64,000 nucleotides of DNA, taken from NCBI RefSeq assembly GCF_029510815.1, contig NZ_CP120360.1:806001-870000 (forward strand). The letters are read 5' to 3'. The stretch is from Janibacter sp. DB-40. GTDB lineage: Bacteria > Actinomycetota > Actinomycetes > Actinomycetales > Dermatophilaceae. Of this stretch, positions 36,377 through 44,914 are shown piece by piece. The notes below the pieces were generated by a model, which had not been told where the DNA came from, searched no databases, and worked only from the letters and a program-made list of their open reading frames with translations. Numbering within the stretch: the first letter of the stretch is position 1; the number at the start of each line of letters is the position of its first letter. The position numbers and the translations under genes were made by a program.

Positions 36377-38593
36377 CTAGTCCACCTCTCCCGTGATGAC
36401 GAGCGGGTCGCTGCTCACGCCATACCGGGGTCCATGGGTGGGTTGGATGATTGCACGACACCGGAAGGTCCCCCGTTGACGAACGGTGAACGTGTGCTTT
36501 CGCGTGAGGCCTTGGGGTGTGGTATCGAGCCGACGCGCGCCCTCGTAGAGGTGGAAGGCCATCGAGGCGATACCGCCCCCTCGCACCTCGACGGTGATCC
36601 GGTAAGGCAACGACTCCGATATCTGGACCTTCGCTGGTTGTGTGACCATCTCCTGGCGCGGGGATCGCTCCTGAGCCGTTGGCACCCGCACGAGAGTGTC
36701 GGGGTCGCGCACGGGGTCGAACGGTGAGCGCTGGGTGTTGACCTGATCGACGATCTGGCGGGCCAGCTCGGAGCACGACAGATCGTCACGGTGGCAGGAT
36801 GCCGCTCCCCAGGAGTGCTTCGTGTTCGCGTCGGTGCTCGCGGGACAACCAGAGAGGACCGGGACGTCGAGCAAGCCTTGTACCGCCGCAACGTATCTCT
36901 GGATGGCGGCGCCGGCCTCTGCGGCCTTCACGCTCGCGCTCGAGGCCGGTGATCGTCCCTCGACCGCCTGGGTAACGCACGACGACGCTACGAGCACGAG
37001 GCGGTTCAGCAGCCCGGTCTCCGTCAGCAGGTCGCGCCAGCGCGGGAGCGCGGCGTGGAAGGCGGCGAATTGCCCGTCGTCGTCGAGGTTCTCATCGCCA
37101 AGGTCCCACAGGACGACATCGCTCTGCGTTGCGGCAGTGCGCATGGACGCTGGTAGGCCGGAGGGGTCGCGCAGTGCGTCGGCGAGGCTCCGTCCCGAGA
37201 CGTGGTCGGTGAGCGTGACCTGCGTAGGGTCGAGGAAGCTGAAGGCGTCGCGTGACGCGTTGCGACCGAGGATGAAGAAAGACAGCTTGCGCGGTGTCAG
37301 CTCGATCGGTGCGTCACCGGTGAAGATGTCGTGGCCCAGTCCGTCACTGATCCGCACCGGCAGCGTACTCGGCAGCGCGCGGGCGGGGTCCAGGTAGTGA
37401 CGCCCGCTCCGGGTGGTGAGGGTTTCACTCGATCGTGGGTCGGAGAGGTCCAGGCTGACCCCGAGGAGATGACGCGTTCCGCCGTCGTTCCACGTGAGGT
37501 ATGGACGCACCTCTCCGGTGGCGCGAACCGCTGCGACGACGGTCGTGCGGCGCCGGATGTGCTCGGCCTTGTTGCGCAGGTCGGATGGCAGGCGGTGGGA
37601 TGGCGTGCTCGGCAGCAGACCCCGGTCGTACAGTCGGTCGCCGATGGTGTCAGCAGGTGCGGACGCCTCGAGCATGCCGCGGATCGACTCGAGGAGGACG
37701 GGCCGGGAGGGTGGGTTGTGCCCTTCCGCAAGATGGTCCACGCGCACGACGTGGCGGCGTTCGCCATCTGAGGAGGCCCACCGGCCAGGATGCAGCTGGG
37801 TCAGGTCGAGACGGTCGAGCAGCGGGCTCAGATGGGACTTGACGTGCCAGTCAGCGTCATTCTGTAGGTAGAGCAGCCGGCGGGCGCGCAAGTGGTGCGT
37901 GTCCTGCGCAGGAAGTTGATGGACGATACCCCCGGCTCGCAGCGCAGCAGCCGCTTCCGCCCGCGGCATCCCTGCGGCCTCGTCGATCGAGATGCTGAGC
38001 GACACCGCCAGATACTGCGCGATGGAAGGGAGGTAATCGAGGATATCGGTCTGTGGGTTCCACACGAGGGCGGACGCCGGCCCCTGCATGAGCTCGGAGA
38101 GGACCATCGCGGCGAAGCCTCCGCCGGAGCCGCCGATCAGGAGCGGCTCGCGCGCAACCCGAGCCGCAATGCCGTCCAAGAGGGCAGCTAGGTCGGTCTG
38201 GAGCCCTTGGCCGGCGCGGCCTGCGTACCAGCCCAGGAGCAGGTCGGGGGAGAGGTCGAGGGTGGGATCACCGAGCGCGATGTATGGCGTGTCGAGGGTG
38301 GGCCCCAGGCTCATCCCCGAGAGGAACGGTCCTGGTCGACCCTTGCGTGCGGTTACCGCCCCCGAGAGGAAGACCGGAAGGCAGCGTGTGACCGGCAGCA
38401 TCGACAGGTCGCCGCCGACATAGAAGTCGGCGTGGGCACCCGACTCGAACCAGACGACGTGCATGCCCTCGGTGATCTGGTCGACTTGCAGCAGGTCTGA
38501 GAGCGACTGCCACAGCGTGACCGACCCAAACCGCTCGTAGTTGCTGCCGTCGGGCACGCCCCGCACGCCCCGTGGCACCTTGTCGGTGCCCAT
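36377..38593 (-). CDS. alpha/beta-hydrolase-like protein with degenerate DUF6270 domain
   Basis: 738 residues. Hydrolase module: IGGSGGGFAAM (Ser156), LVWNPQTDIL, YLQNDADWHVKSH (Asp248), EGHNPPSRP (His292). The DUF6270-like module starts near 435, but its block I reads GRNASRD (443-449) where the paralogues have GSCVSRD, while the late WGAASCHRDD His region remains; loss of SGNH-type catalysis is likely. It ends in a small beta domain like the 19324 protein. The start ATG 38593 shares a base with the upstream TGA (TGATG); the longer frame to 38707 would overlap the asparagine-synthase-like gene. Confidence 0.75.
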   Translation of the reverse strand: MGTDKVPRGVRGVPDGSNYERFGSVTLWQSLSDLLQVDQITEGMHVVWFESGAHADFYVGGDLSMLPVTRCLPVFLSGAVTARKGRPGPFLSGMSLGPTLDTPYIALGDPTLDLSPDLLLGWYAGRAGQGLQTDLAALLDGIAARVAREPLLIGGSGGGFAAMVLSELMQGPASALVWNPQTDILDYLPSIAQYLAVSLSISIDEAAGMPRAEAAAALRAGGIVHQLPAQDTHHLRARRLLYLQNDADWHVKSHLSPLLDRLDLTQLHPGRWASSDGERRHVVRVDHLAEGHNPPSRPVLLESIRGMLEASAPADTIGDRLYDRGLLPSTPSHRLPSDLRNKAEHIRRRTTVVAAVRATGEVRPYLTWNDGGTRHLLGVSLDLSDPRSSETLTTRSGRHYLDPARALPSTLPVRISDGLGHDIFTGDAPIELTPRKLSFFILGRNASRDAFSFLDPTQVTLTDHVSGRSLADALRDPSGLPASMRTAATQSDVVLWDLGDENLDDDGQFAAFHAALPRWRDLLTETGLLNRLVLVASSCVTQAVEGRSPASSASVKAAEAGAAIQRYVAAVQGLLDVPVLSGCPASTDANTKHSWGAASCHRDDLSCSELARQIVDQVNTQRSPFDPVRDPDTLVRVPTAQERSPRQEMVTQPAKVQISESLPYRITVEVRGGGIASMAFHLYEGARRLDTTPQGLTRKHTFTVRQRGTFRCRAIIQPTHGPRYGVSSDPLVITGEVD

Positions 38594-40449
38594 CACCGGC
38601 TGCCTGCCGCCGTACATGGGACGATCGCTGGTCGCGGTGGCTCGTCGGCGAGCCATTGCACGATGCTCGTGATCGCGTATAGGTGACGCACCCGAGTCCG
38701 GTTCCACCGCGTGGTCCGGGCGAGCTCGCGCACGTAGTCGATGTTGAAGGCATGCGCCAGGGAATCGGAGCGGCCTGCCTCGAGGCTTGCGGCGAGCGCT
38801 GCTTGAGTCTCCTCCAGGTGGTTGGACTGCCAGAAGATCAGGCTGAGTGCCTTGGCTCGGGCGAGTACCTCTTCCCGTCGCTGGGGAGTGTCCGGCTTGC
38901 TGGGGACTGCACCATCCGTCCTCCCGGGAGGAGGCACAGACGTGACCTTCGTCCCGTAGCGGACCTCGCCATCGGTGAAGGCCCGCGTTGGCCGGGGCCG
39001 GCGCTGACGGCGGTACTCGGGCGTCGAGCGGCTGCTGTCGAAAGGATATTGGGACAAGCGGTGACCGAAGGACTCGAGGAGGTCATAACCCAGCACATTC
39101 GCCTCGCGCGCGATCGCGGTCAACTCTCGTGCGGCCGCCAGGGAATGAACCGAGTACAGCGGATTGACGCGAGTTCCCACGCGACTCCACAGGAGAGTGG
39201 TCCCCCCCATGTGGTAACGGTTGCGGACATCGCTGTAGTAGACGTTCGGGGCGAGATCGGCAGGGACACCGCTCGCCCGGATCTCGTGGAGCGTCTCGGT
39301 GAGCTGCCTGCCCAAGGACTCCAGGATCTCTCTCGAGATCAGGTCCTCGACGTCGACCTGTCGGCCGACCATGGCCTGCAGCAGCGTTCGGCCATCCGCC
39401 CATCGAGCAGAATCGGTCGGGAGCAGAGACGTCGTGTAGAAGCTGCGCATGAGCTCGCCGTAGCCCCCGCCGGCGGACAGGACGTCCACCTTCTCCTCGA
39501 GTCCGGTGGGGCCGACGGTGGATAGACCAGCCGTATAGCGCAGCTGCGCGAGGTCCTGCTCCGGAGCCGTTCCGACGACGACCGGTCTCAGGCCGGAGGA
39601 GGTCGTGCGGGTGAGGTCGAAGGTCCTCGCGAGGCCGTCGGCGACCTGGCGGTCGATTGAGGACTCGGGTCCGCTGCAGAAGAACTCGAAGCCGTCCCGG
39701 CACCCGGCGGCAAGGATCGCACCCAGAACCATACGAGAGTCGAAGCCCCCGGTGAGGTGTGCCACTCGGGCCTGGGCGGGCGCCTCGGCGAGTGCGCTCA
39801 CAGCGTCCAGAGTGTCCCGGCGCAGGAGGTTGACCGAGTTGATGTACGAGCGCTGCTCGGTGAGCGCGGCTCGCGACTCGTACGGCACCGTCCAGAGAAT
39901 GCGGTCATCGAGCATCACCCCGGTGAAGGAAGGGATCCGCTGTCCGCCGAGGTAGCTCGTGGGACGCAGGCCTCCGGCACCGAAGAGCATGCGCTCGACC
40001 TGGTACTCGGGGTCCTTCTCCAACGGGAAGCCCAAGTGCGCGGCGGTGGCGATGAGTTCCCGGTAGTCGGTGGAGATGACCGAGATGTCGCCGTGCTCGT
40101 GACGGAAGAGGGTCGCGCCGCCCAGAGGGTCGGGGAGGATGGCGAACTGCTGTCGCGCCCGGTCCCAGATATACAGACACGCGGACTGAGTAGCCATCCG
40201 CCCCCACCACTGGGCGAAACCGCCGAGCTCTCGTCCACCCCACAGGTCAGCCGCAGCGGATCCGGTGGTGACGAGCTGTGCCTGCACGATCGCCGCGCCG
40301 TCGAGGCTGACGGTTCCCTCCGGGCGTACCGCGTGCTTGGCGCTGTCGGTGCCCCATCTGACGTGTAGACGCGGTGACAGCGACACGAGCCCTGGGAGAG
40401 CCCTCTCGACCAGCGGTCCGTGGACGACGACCGTTGCACTCGGGACCAT
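38593..40449 (-). CDS. asparagine-synthase-like protein
   Basis: 618 residues. The N-terminal half has the fold hallmarks of a class II glutamine amidotransferase domain (LYIWDRARQQFAILPDPLGGATLF) but no N-terminal catalytic Cys. The C-terminal half has the ATP-pyrophosphatase P-loop as LTGGFDSRM (about residues 239-247) in place of SGGxDS, and LSAGGGYGELMR. Such proteins make amides, beta-lactams or lasso peptides, or amidate sugars in surface-glycan loci. Here an ammonia-independent adenylating or amidating role in glycan modification is possible. It is translationally coupled to the downstream hydrolase. Confidence 0.8.
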   Translation of the reverse strand: MVPSATVVVHGPLVERALPGLVSLSPRLHVRWGTDSAKHAVRPEGTVSLDGAAIVQAQLVTTGSAAADLWGGRELGGFAQWWGRMATQSACLYIWDRARQQFAILPDPLGGATLFRHEHGDISVISTDYRELIATAAHLGFPLEKDPEYQVERMLFGAGGLRPTSYLGGQRIPSFTGVMLDDRILWTVPYESRAALTEQRSYINSVNLLRRDTLDAVSALAEAPAQARVAHLTGGFDSRMVLGAILAAGCRDGFEFFCSGPESSIDRQVADGLARTFDLTRTTSSGLRPVVVGTAPEQDLAQLRYTAGLSTVGPTGLEEKVDVLSAGGGYGELMRSFYTTSLLPTDSARWADGRTLLQAMVGRQVDVEDLISREILESLGRQLTETLHEIRASGVPADLAPNVYYSDVRNRYHMGGTTLLWSRVGTRVNPLYSVHSLAAARELTAIAREANVLGYDLLESFGHRLSQYPFDSSRSTPEYRRQRRPRPTRAFTDGEVRYGTKVTSVPPPGRTDGAVPSKPDTPQRREEVLARAKALSLIFWQSNHLEETQAALAASLEAGRSDSLAHAFNIDYVRELARTTRWNRTRVRHLYAITSIVQWLADEPPRPAIVPCTAAGSR

Positions 40450-40497
40450 GGGGGTCAGCCTAAGGGGTGGCCTTCTTCGGTCACAGCCGGTCTGTGG

Positions 40498-42642
40498 TCA
40501 CCCCATACCGCCCGAGGTCGGCTCGACATCGAGGGCGACCTTCTTGAGCTCTACGCCCGCGGCATAGACGATCGAGTCGTCGACCACGACGAACTGGGGC
40601 AGAGTCACGCCGTCAGCCACGAGGGTGCGCGTCCGGAGCGAGTCGGGGTCCACCTCGTAGATCTGCTGACCGGTCTGCAGGTAGAGGGAGTCTTCGTGAC
40701 GTACGAGTCCCGACACGTTGTACGTGGGGCGGTCGCGAGCAGAACTGGTGTCGGCCACGATGACTTGGCGCAGCGTGGCGCCGGTTCGCGGGTCGAGCTC
40801 GATGACCGTCCCGCCCCGAGAGGCCCACAGAGTGCCGCCCGGGCCGATGGTGATTGACCCATAGGCCTGGGCCCCGGGCACCGGCGCGACCTCCCACAGC
40901 TTGGTCCCGGTACTCGCGTCGTAGGCGAAGACCTTCGCCTCGGTGGTTGTCGGGGCTGCGCCGAGACCGCCCCAACGAGAGGTGCCCCCGTAGACGATGT
41001 CGCCGACCGCGGCCAAGCTCACCACCGACTGATCGGGGACAACGTTGCGCACGAAGCGCAGCGACGTCGCTGCCGGGTCGATAATCCCGAGGCCGCCGCC
41101 GAGTTGACCGTACCGAGGGATGGTGCCGAAGAAGACGTGGCTGTCGGAAGCGGCCCACGCCCTGGGTCGGTCCTGGGCGTCGGAGGTGCCAAGGTTGGCG
41201 AGGAGCGTGGGGTTGGAACCGTCCACCCACGGACGCCGCCGGTCGTACCGGAAGATCTTGCCTTGGGTATAGGTGCCCAAGTACTGGTAGTGGCCGGACG
41301 CGATCGAGCCCTCGATCTCACCGATGGTCGCGCCGCCCTTCGGCACCGGCCGCCGCGGCAGATGTGTCGTCGCTCCCGACCGGAGGTTGACGATCGCCAA
41401 GCTGGGTCCCCCGTACCCGCCGACAAAGACCTGACCCTCACCTCCCTTCGTCAGCGACTTGATGGTGAGGGGGAGTGGACGGAAGTGCGCGGGATAGGCG
41501 TGGTACTCATACGTCGTGAGGTCGAAGGCGACGACCTCGCCGACCTGGGGATCGTAGGTGAGCATCCACTCGGTCGATCTTCCCTGGAGCGTCCCCCACA
41601 GGACGTGCCGGTCCCGGCCTGCCGCGGCACCAGCCGGGGCCAACGAGCGCTTGACGCCCGTGGTCGCGTCCACACCCCACAACTTCCCGTCAGCCACGTA
41701 GTGAAACTCGCCTTGGCTGTCGATCGGCGAAGGCGACTGACCTGTGACGTTGGCGGGGACGTCCCACGTACGAGCCTTCAGGTCGTACAGACGCCGCTCT
41801 GCGGGCCGGTGCGCACCGGTGGTCGTCGTACCGGACGGCAGTCTGACCGCGAGGAAGCGACCGAGGAGACGAATGTCACTGATGATGCCGCTCGTGAGTG
41901 GCACCGGAAGGGGAATGCGCGAACGCTGCTCCGGAGAGTCGCGGACAACCCGGATGATCTCTGGTCGCGTCGAACCGACCGCGACATAGGCATAGGTGTT
42001 GCCGACAGTGAGGCTGCGGGCGTAGTCGGCGCCCGCCCTCACCTGACCGAGGGAATCGATCGTCCCCGTGGCCGGCACGATCTGCCAGATCTCCCCGCGA
42101 GGGTAGCCCCCGCCCCAGATCGAGCCGTCGGGTGCGGTCGTGAGGTCGAAGACGCTCGTGGTGCTCGGAGTCACCGGACCGAGCTCGTCAGCCTCGTCGG
42201 CGCCCGGGGTGTAGCGATAGATCAGGTCGGAGTCACCGCCGGCGTAGATGCTGCCGTCCGGGCCGACGGTGATTGCCCGACCGCTCGTGATCGTCGGCAA
42301 GTCCACTGCGTGCTCCACCTGGTCGCTCCCGACGTCGAGGACCTGGAGCTGCGCTGGACGGCCTGACACTATCGCGGCCAGCTTCGGACGGCCGTCCACG
42401 ACGAACGCAACCGTGGTCGCGGTCCTGGCCTCGGCATCGAGTGGGGTCGACCAGCCCGACTGCGGACCCGGGCTGCCGGTCCCTTCCTGACCCGAATCGA
42501 CGTTCGCCCAGATCAGCGTCAGCAGGTACACCCCGACCACCACCGTGAGGATGAGGAGGCGCCATACCGGCATCCTCGTGATGTCCTGTCGGGGATGCCT
42601 GCGCCCCGTGGGGTCAGTGGCCTCGTGGTGGCGGGGCATCAT
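40498..42642 (-). CDS. membrane-anchored beta-propeller protein
   Basis: 714 residues. A single membrane helix (27-46, WRLLILTVVVGVYLLTLIWA) after a basic N-terminus places the rest outside. About seven to ten blade-like repeats follow with YncE/PQQ-type phrases such as AITVGPDGSIYAGG, LTTAPDGSIWGGG and SITIGPGGTLWASRGG. No catalytic motif is seen. It may bind the exported glycan or act as a scaffold. Two adjacent ATG codons (42642, 42639) can start it. The 187-nt gap to the divergent 42830 gene must hold both promoters; I see no clear boxes. Confidence 0.8.
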   Translation of the reverse strand: MMPRHHEATDPTGRRHPRQDITRMPVWRLLILTVVVGVYLLTLIWANVDSGQEGTGSPGPQSGWSTPLDAEARTATTVAFVVDGRPKLAAIVSGRPAQLQVLDVGSDQVEHAVDLPTITSGRAITVGPDGSIYAGGDSDLIYRYTPGADEADELGPVTPSTTSVFDLTTAPDGSIWGGGYPRGEIWQIVPATGTIDSLGQVRAGADYARSLTVGNTYAYVAVGSTRPEIIRVVRDSPEQRSRIPLPVPLTSGIISDIRLLGRFLAVRLPSGTTTTGAHRPAERRLYDLKARTWDVPANVTGQSPSPIDSQGEFHYVADGKLWGVDATTGVKRSLAPAGAAAGRDRHVLWGTLQGRSTEWMLTYDPQVGEVVAFDLTTYEYHAYPAHFRPLPLTIKSLTKGGEGQVFVGGYGGPSLAIVNLRSGATTHLPRRPVPKGGATIGEIEGSIASGHYQYLGTYTQGKIFRYDRRRPWVDGSNPTLLANLGTSDAQDRPRAWAASDSHVFFGTIPRYGQLGGGLGIIDPAATSLRFVRNVVPDQSVVSLAAVGDIVYGGTSRWGGLGAAPTTTEAKVFAYDASTGTKLWEVAPVPGAQAYGSITIGPGGTLWASRGGTVIELDPRTGATLRQVIVADTSSARDRPTYNVSGLVRHEDSLYLQTGQQIYEVDPDSLRTRTLVADGVTLPQFVVVDDSIVYAAGVELKKVALDVEPTSGGMG

Positions 42643-42829
42643 CGTCGTGGGCTCCAGTACGAGGGGTCAGGCTCCGACAGGCTACCGGCCACCGGCCGGG
42701 GTCGAGCACCTGCGCGTGGCCCCACGGCGCCCATGGGGATTCACTGACATTTCAGGGGTGCCCCCTGACACACAGGGTGCAAGCGGCACGATTGCCGAGG
42801 GGAGGCTCGACTGAGCGATACTGAGTCGT

Positions 42830-43966
42830 GTGAGACGTGCGCGCTTGTCCGGAGCCCTGATCGGGGTCGTGGTCCTGCTGCTCAACCTCGCGATCGTCAT
42901 AGCCGTCGTCGTGGGTCTCGAAGGCCTTCCTGCGTTGCCTTCCTCGTCGACGACGTCGACGCAGTCCTCATCGACCCATACGTCATCGTCCAGCTCGACC
43001 ACGCGCGAGCCCGAGAGCCCGGCCCAGGTCATCGCCAGCCGCTCGGAGCCCGTCGTGGTGGTGCTCGGGGCGGAGGCGGGAGTCGGCGCCGGAGGCTGGG
43101 TCGACCAGCTGGCCCCGGTCCTGGCCGATCGTTCACGCAAGGTTCGCTATGCAGCTCTCGAGCCCGAGGACCCCACCCGATACGCCGAGGAGCTGGTCAT
43201 CGGGGAGGGGGAGGAACTCACCTTACGCAACGGCTCCGTGGCGGATGCCGATCTGACCTACGCGGCTGAACGGGTGGAGTTCCTCGTCCCCAAGGGTGCC
43301 GACGTGGTGCTGATCAGTATGAAACCGGAGGGGGGTGGAAACGTAAAGGACGAACTCGACACCCTCGTCTCCGCCGTGGATCGACGTGCCCCGGACGCCG
43401 CCGTTGGGCTGATCCTCACGCCACGACCAGCGGCAGACACCAATGGGCCCGTTCGCAGGGCCCAACGGGAGTGGGGCCGCAATGCGGGCGTGCCGGTCAT
43501 CGATGTCGATGGCGCCTTCAGGGAATCTCCGCGACCCGATCTGCGCGCGGACTGGCTGCCGACAGGCATCGCGGAAGCGGGAGCAGATCTGTGGGCGCGG
43601 ACCGTCGCGGATGCCCTCCTCAGGAAACCATCTGAATCCTCGTCGCCTCCTGCGACGACCTCGCCGCAGGAGGTGACGACAGCGCCCACTGCAGCGTCCA
43701 CAGAGCCCGCGATACCGGAACCCAGGACGACGTCGGACCCGACCTACTCCCCACCCGAGAGCGCCGGACCGGCGCCATACGTCCCACCGACGACCTATGT
43801 GCCCCCGACGACGTACTCCCCGCCGACCACCTCCTACCGCACGACCACTCAAAGTACGTCGAGTCCTCTGACACCAGATCCAGACCCACCGTCCGTCTCG
43901 ACGAGTGACTCGCCCACACCGACGTCGACGGATTCCCCGAGCGCACCGGCCGACGCCGACCTATGA
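42830..43966 (+). CDS. membrane-anchored, degenerate SGNH-like protein
   Basis: 378 residues: one N-terminal TM helix (8-30), a Ser/Thr linker (about 37-62), a globular domain (70-265) and a 110-residue Pro/Ser/Thr-rich tail. The globular part follows the SGNH layout (VVVVLGAEAGVGAGGW for block I, VLISMKPEG, PVIDVDGAF, DLRADWLP in place of DxxH), but the catalytic Ser and His are replaced, so it is probably not an active esterase. It parallels the 48412 protein. The GTG start at 42830 lacks a good ribosome binding site. Confidence 0.65.
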   Translation: MRRARLSGALIGVVVLLLNLAIVIAVVVGLEGLPALPSSSTTSTQSSSTHTSSSSSTTREPESPAQVIASRSEPVVVVLGAEAGVGAGGWVDQLAPVLADRSRKVRYAALEPEDPTRYAEELVIGEGEELTLRNGSVADADLTYAAERVEFLVPKGADVVLISMKPEGGGNVKDELDTLVSAVDRRAPDAAVGLILTPRPAADTNGPVRRAQREWGRNAGVPVIDVDGAFRESPRPDLRADWLPTGIAEAGADLWARTVADALLRKPSESSSPPATTSPQEVTTAPTAASTEPAIPEPRTTSDPTYSPPESAGPAPYVPPTTYVPPTTYSPPTTSYRTTTQSTSSPLTPDPDPPSVSTSDSPTPTSTDSPSAPADADL

Positions 43967-44914
43967 GTCCCGAGAGTCTCTCTGCAGCCTCGTGAGCGCC
44001 TCAGGTGCGAATGCCCACGCCGTTGCGGCTGTAGCCCCGACGATGACGCTGACGTGTGTGCTTGACCGGTTGGCCAGCAGGCCCAGCCCGGCGACGAGAA
44101 CACCATGTGTGACGGCGACCTGCCCATGGGACCAGGCATGGTCGTGCACCAAACGCTGGTATGCATGCTGACGATGTGGCCGCAGTACAGCCTCACCTCT
44201 GGCGAGACGGCGCCCAATGGTCACCAGCGCGTCGGCGAGATAGGGCAGGAGCGGTACGACCAGTGCTGTCGTCTCCTTGGTCGTGGTCGTGTGAAGGGCT
44301 GCGTTACCGATGAGTGAGCCGATGAGGTAGCTGCCCGAATCCCCGAGGAAAAGCCGTGGTCGAGGGACATTCCAGGGCAGGAAGCCCGCTCCCACACCGG
44401 CAACCAGGGCCGCGATCGGATGGGCATGCCGGGCTCCAGCGGCCGTGACCCCCCAGGAGACGGCCGTCAGCCCCGATATGCCGTTGATCCCATCCATGAA
44501 GTTGACGATGTTCACTGCGATGGGGAGGACGGCTGCGCCCCTAAGACGCTGGCCGCATGGCGCGGAGATGAGCCCGGCGGTGCCCTGAGAGACCAGCCTG
44601 ATGGCTGGAGGCAACCCTTGGACGTCGTCGATGAATCCAGTGACGGTGAGCAGAGCTGTGCCGGTTGCTTGCCCACGCGTGAGCCCGCGCCCGTGTCGTG
44701 CCAGCGCGAGAGCGCCCGCACTGACGCCGGCGGCACACGCCATCCCGCCACCTCGCGGCACTGGCTGCGTGTGCGACGAACGATCGTTGGGAATGTCGAG
44801 CACGTGCGCAGCCCTGAGGCCCTTCCGGACGACGGGCGCCGCCAAGGCAGTCACGAGGGCGGTCGTCGTGGCGATCGACAGCCAGCCTCCTCGACCTCCG
44901 GCGCAAGAACTCAC
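43961..44914 (-). CDS. MraY/WecA-family sugar-1-phosphate transferase
   Basis: 317 residues with about nine to ten membrane segments. It transfers a sugar-1-phosphate, probably GlcNAc-1-P, from UDP to undecaprenyl phosphate and starts glycan assembly. Catalytic motifs: GFIDDVQG, NIVNFMDGINGI, LFLGDSGSYLIG and the cytoplasmic loop RPHRQHAYQRLV. It is slightly shorter than typical WecA. GTG 44914 overlaps the CapD-like stop (GTGA). Its last 6 nt overlap the convergent SGNH-like gene. Confidence 0.92.
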   Translation of the reverse strand: MSSCAGGRGGWLSIATTTALVTALAAPVVRKGLRAAHVLDIPNDRSSHTQPVPRGGGMACAAGVSAGALALARHGRGLTRGQATGTALLTVTGFIDDVQGLPPAIRLVSQGTAGLISAPCGQRLRGAAVLPIAVNIVNFMDGINGISGLTAVSWGVTAAGARHAHPIAALVAGVGAGFLPWNVPRPRLFLGDSGSYLIGSLIGNAALHTTTTKETTALVVPLLPYLADALVTIGRRLARGEAVLRPHRQHAYQRLVHDHAWSHGQVAVTHGVLVAGLGLLANRSSTHVSVIVGATAATAWAFAPEALTRLQRDSRDS

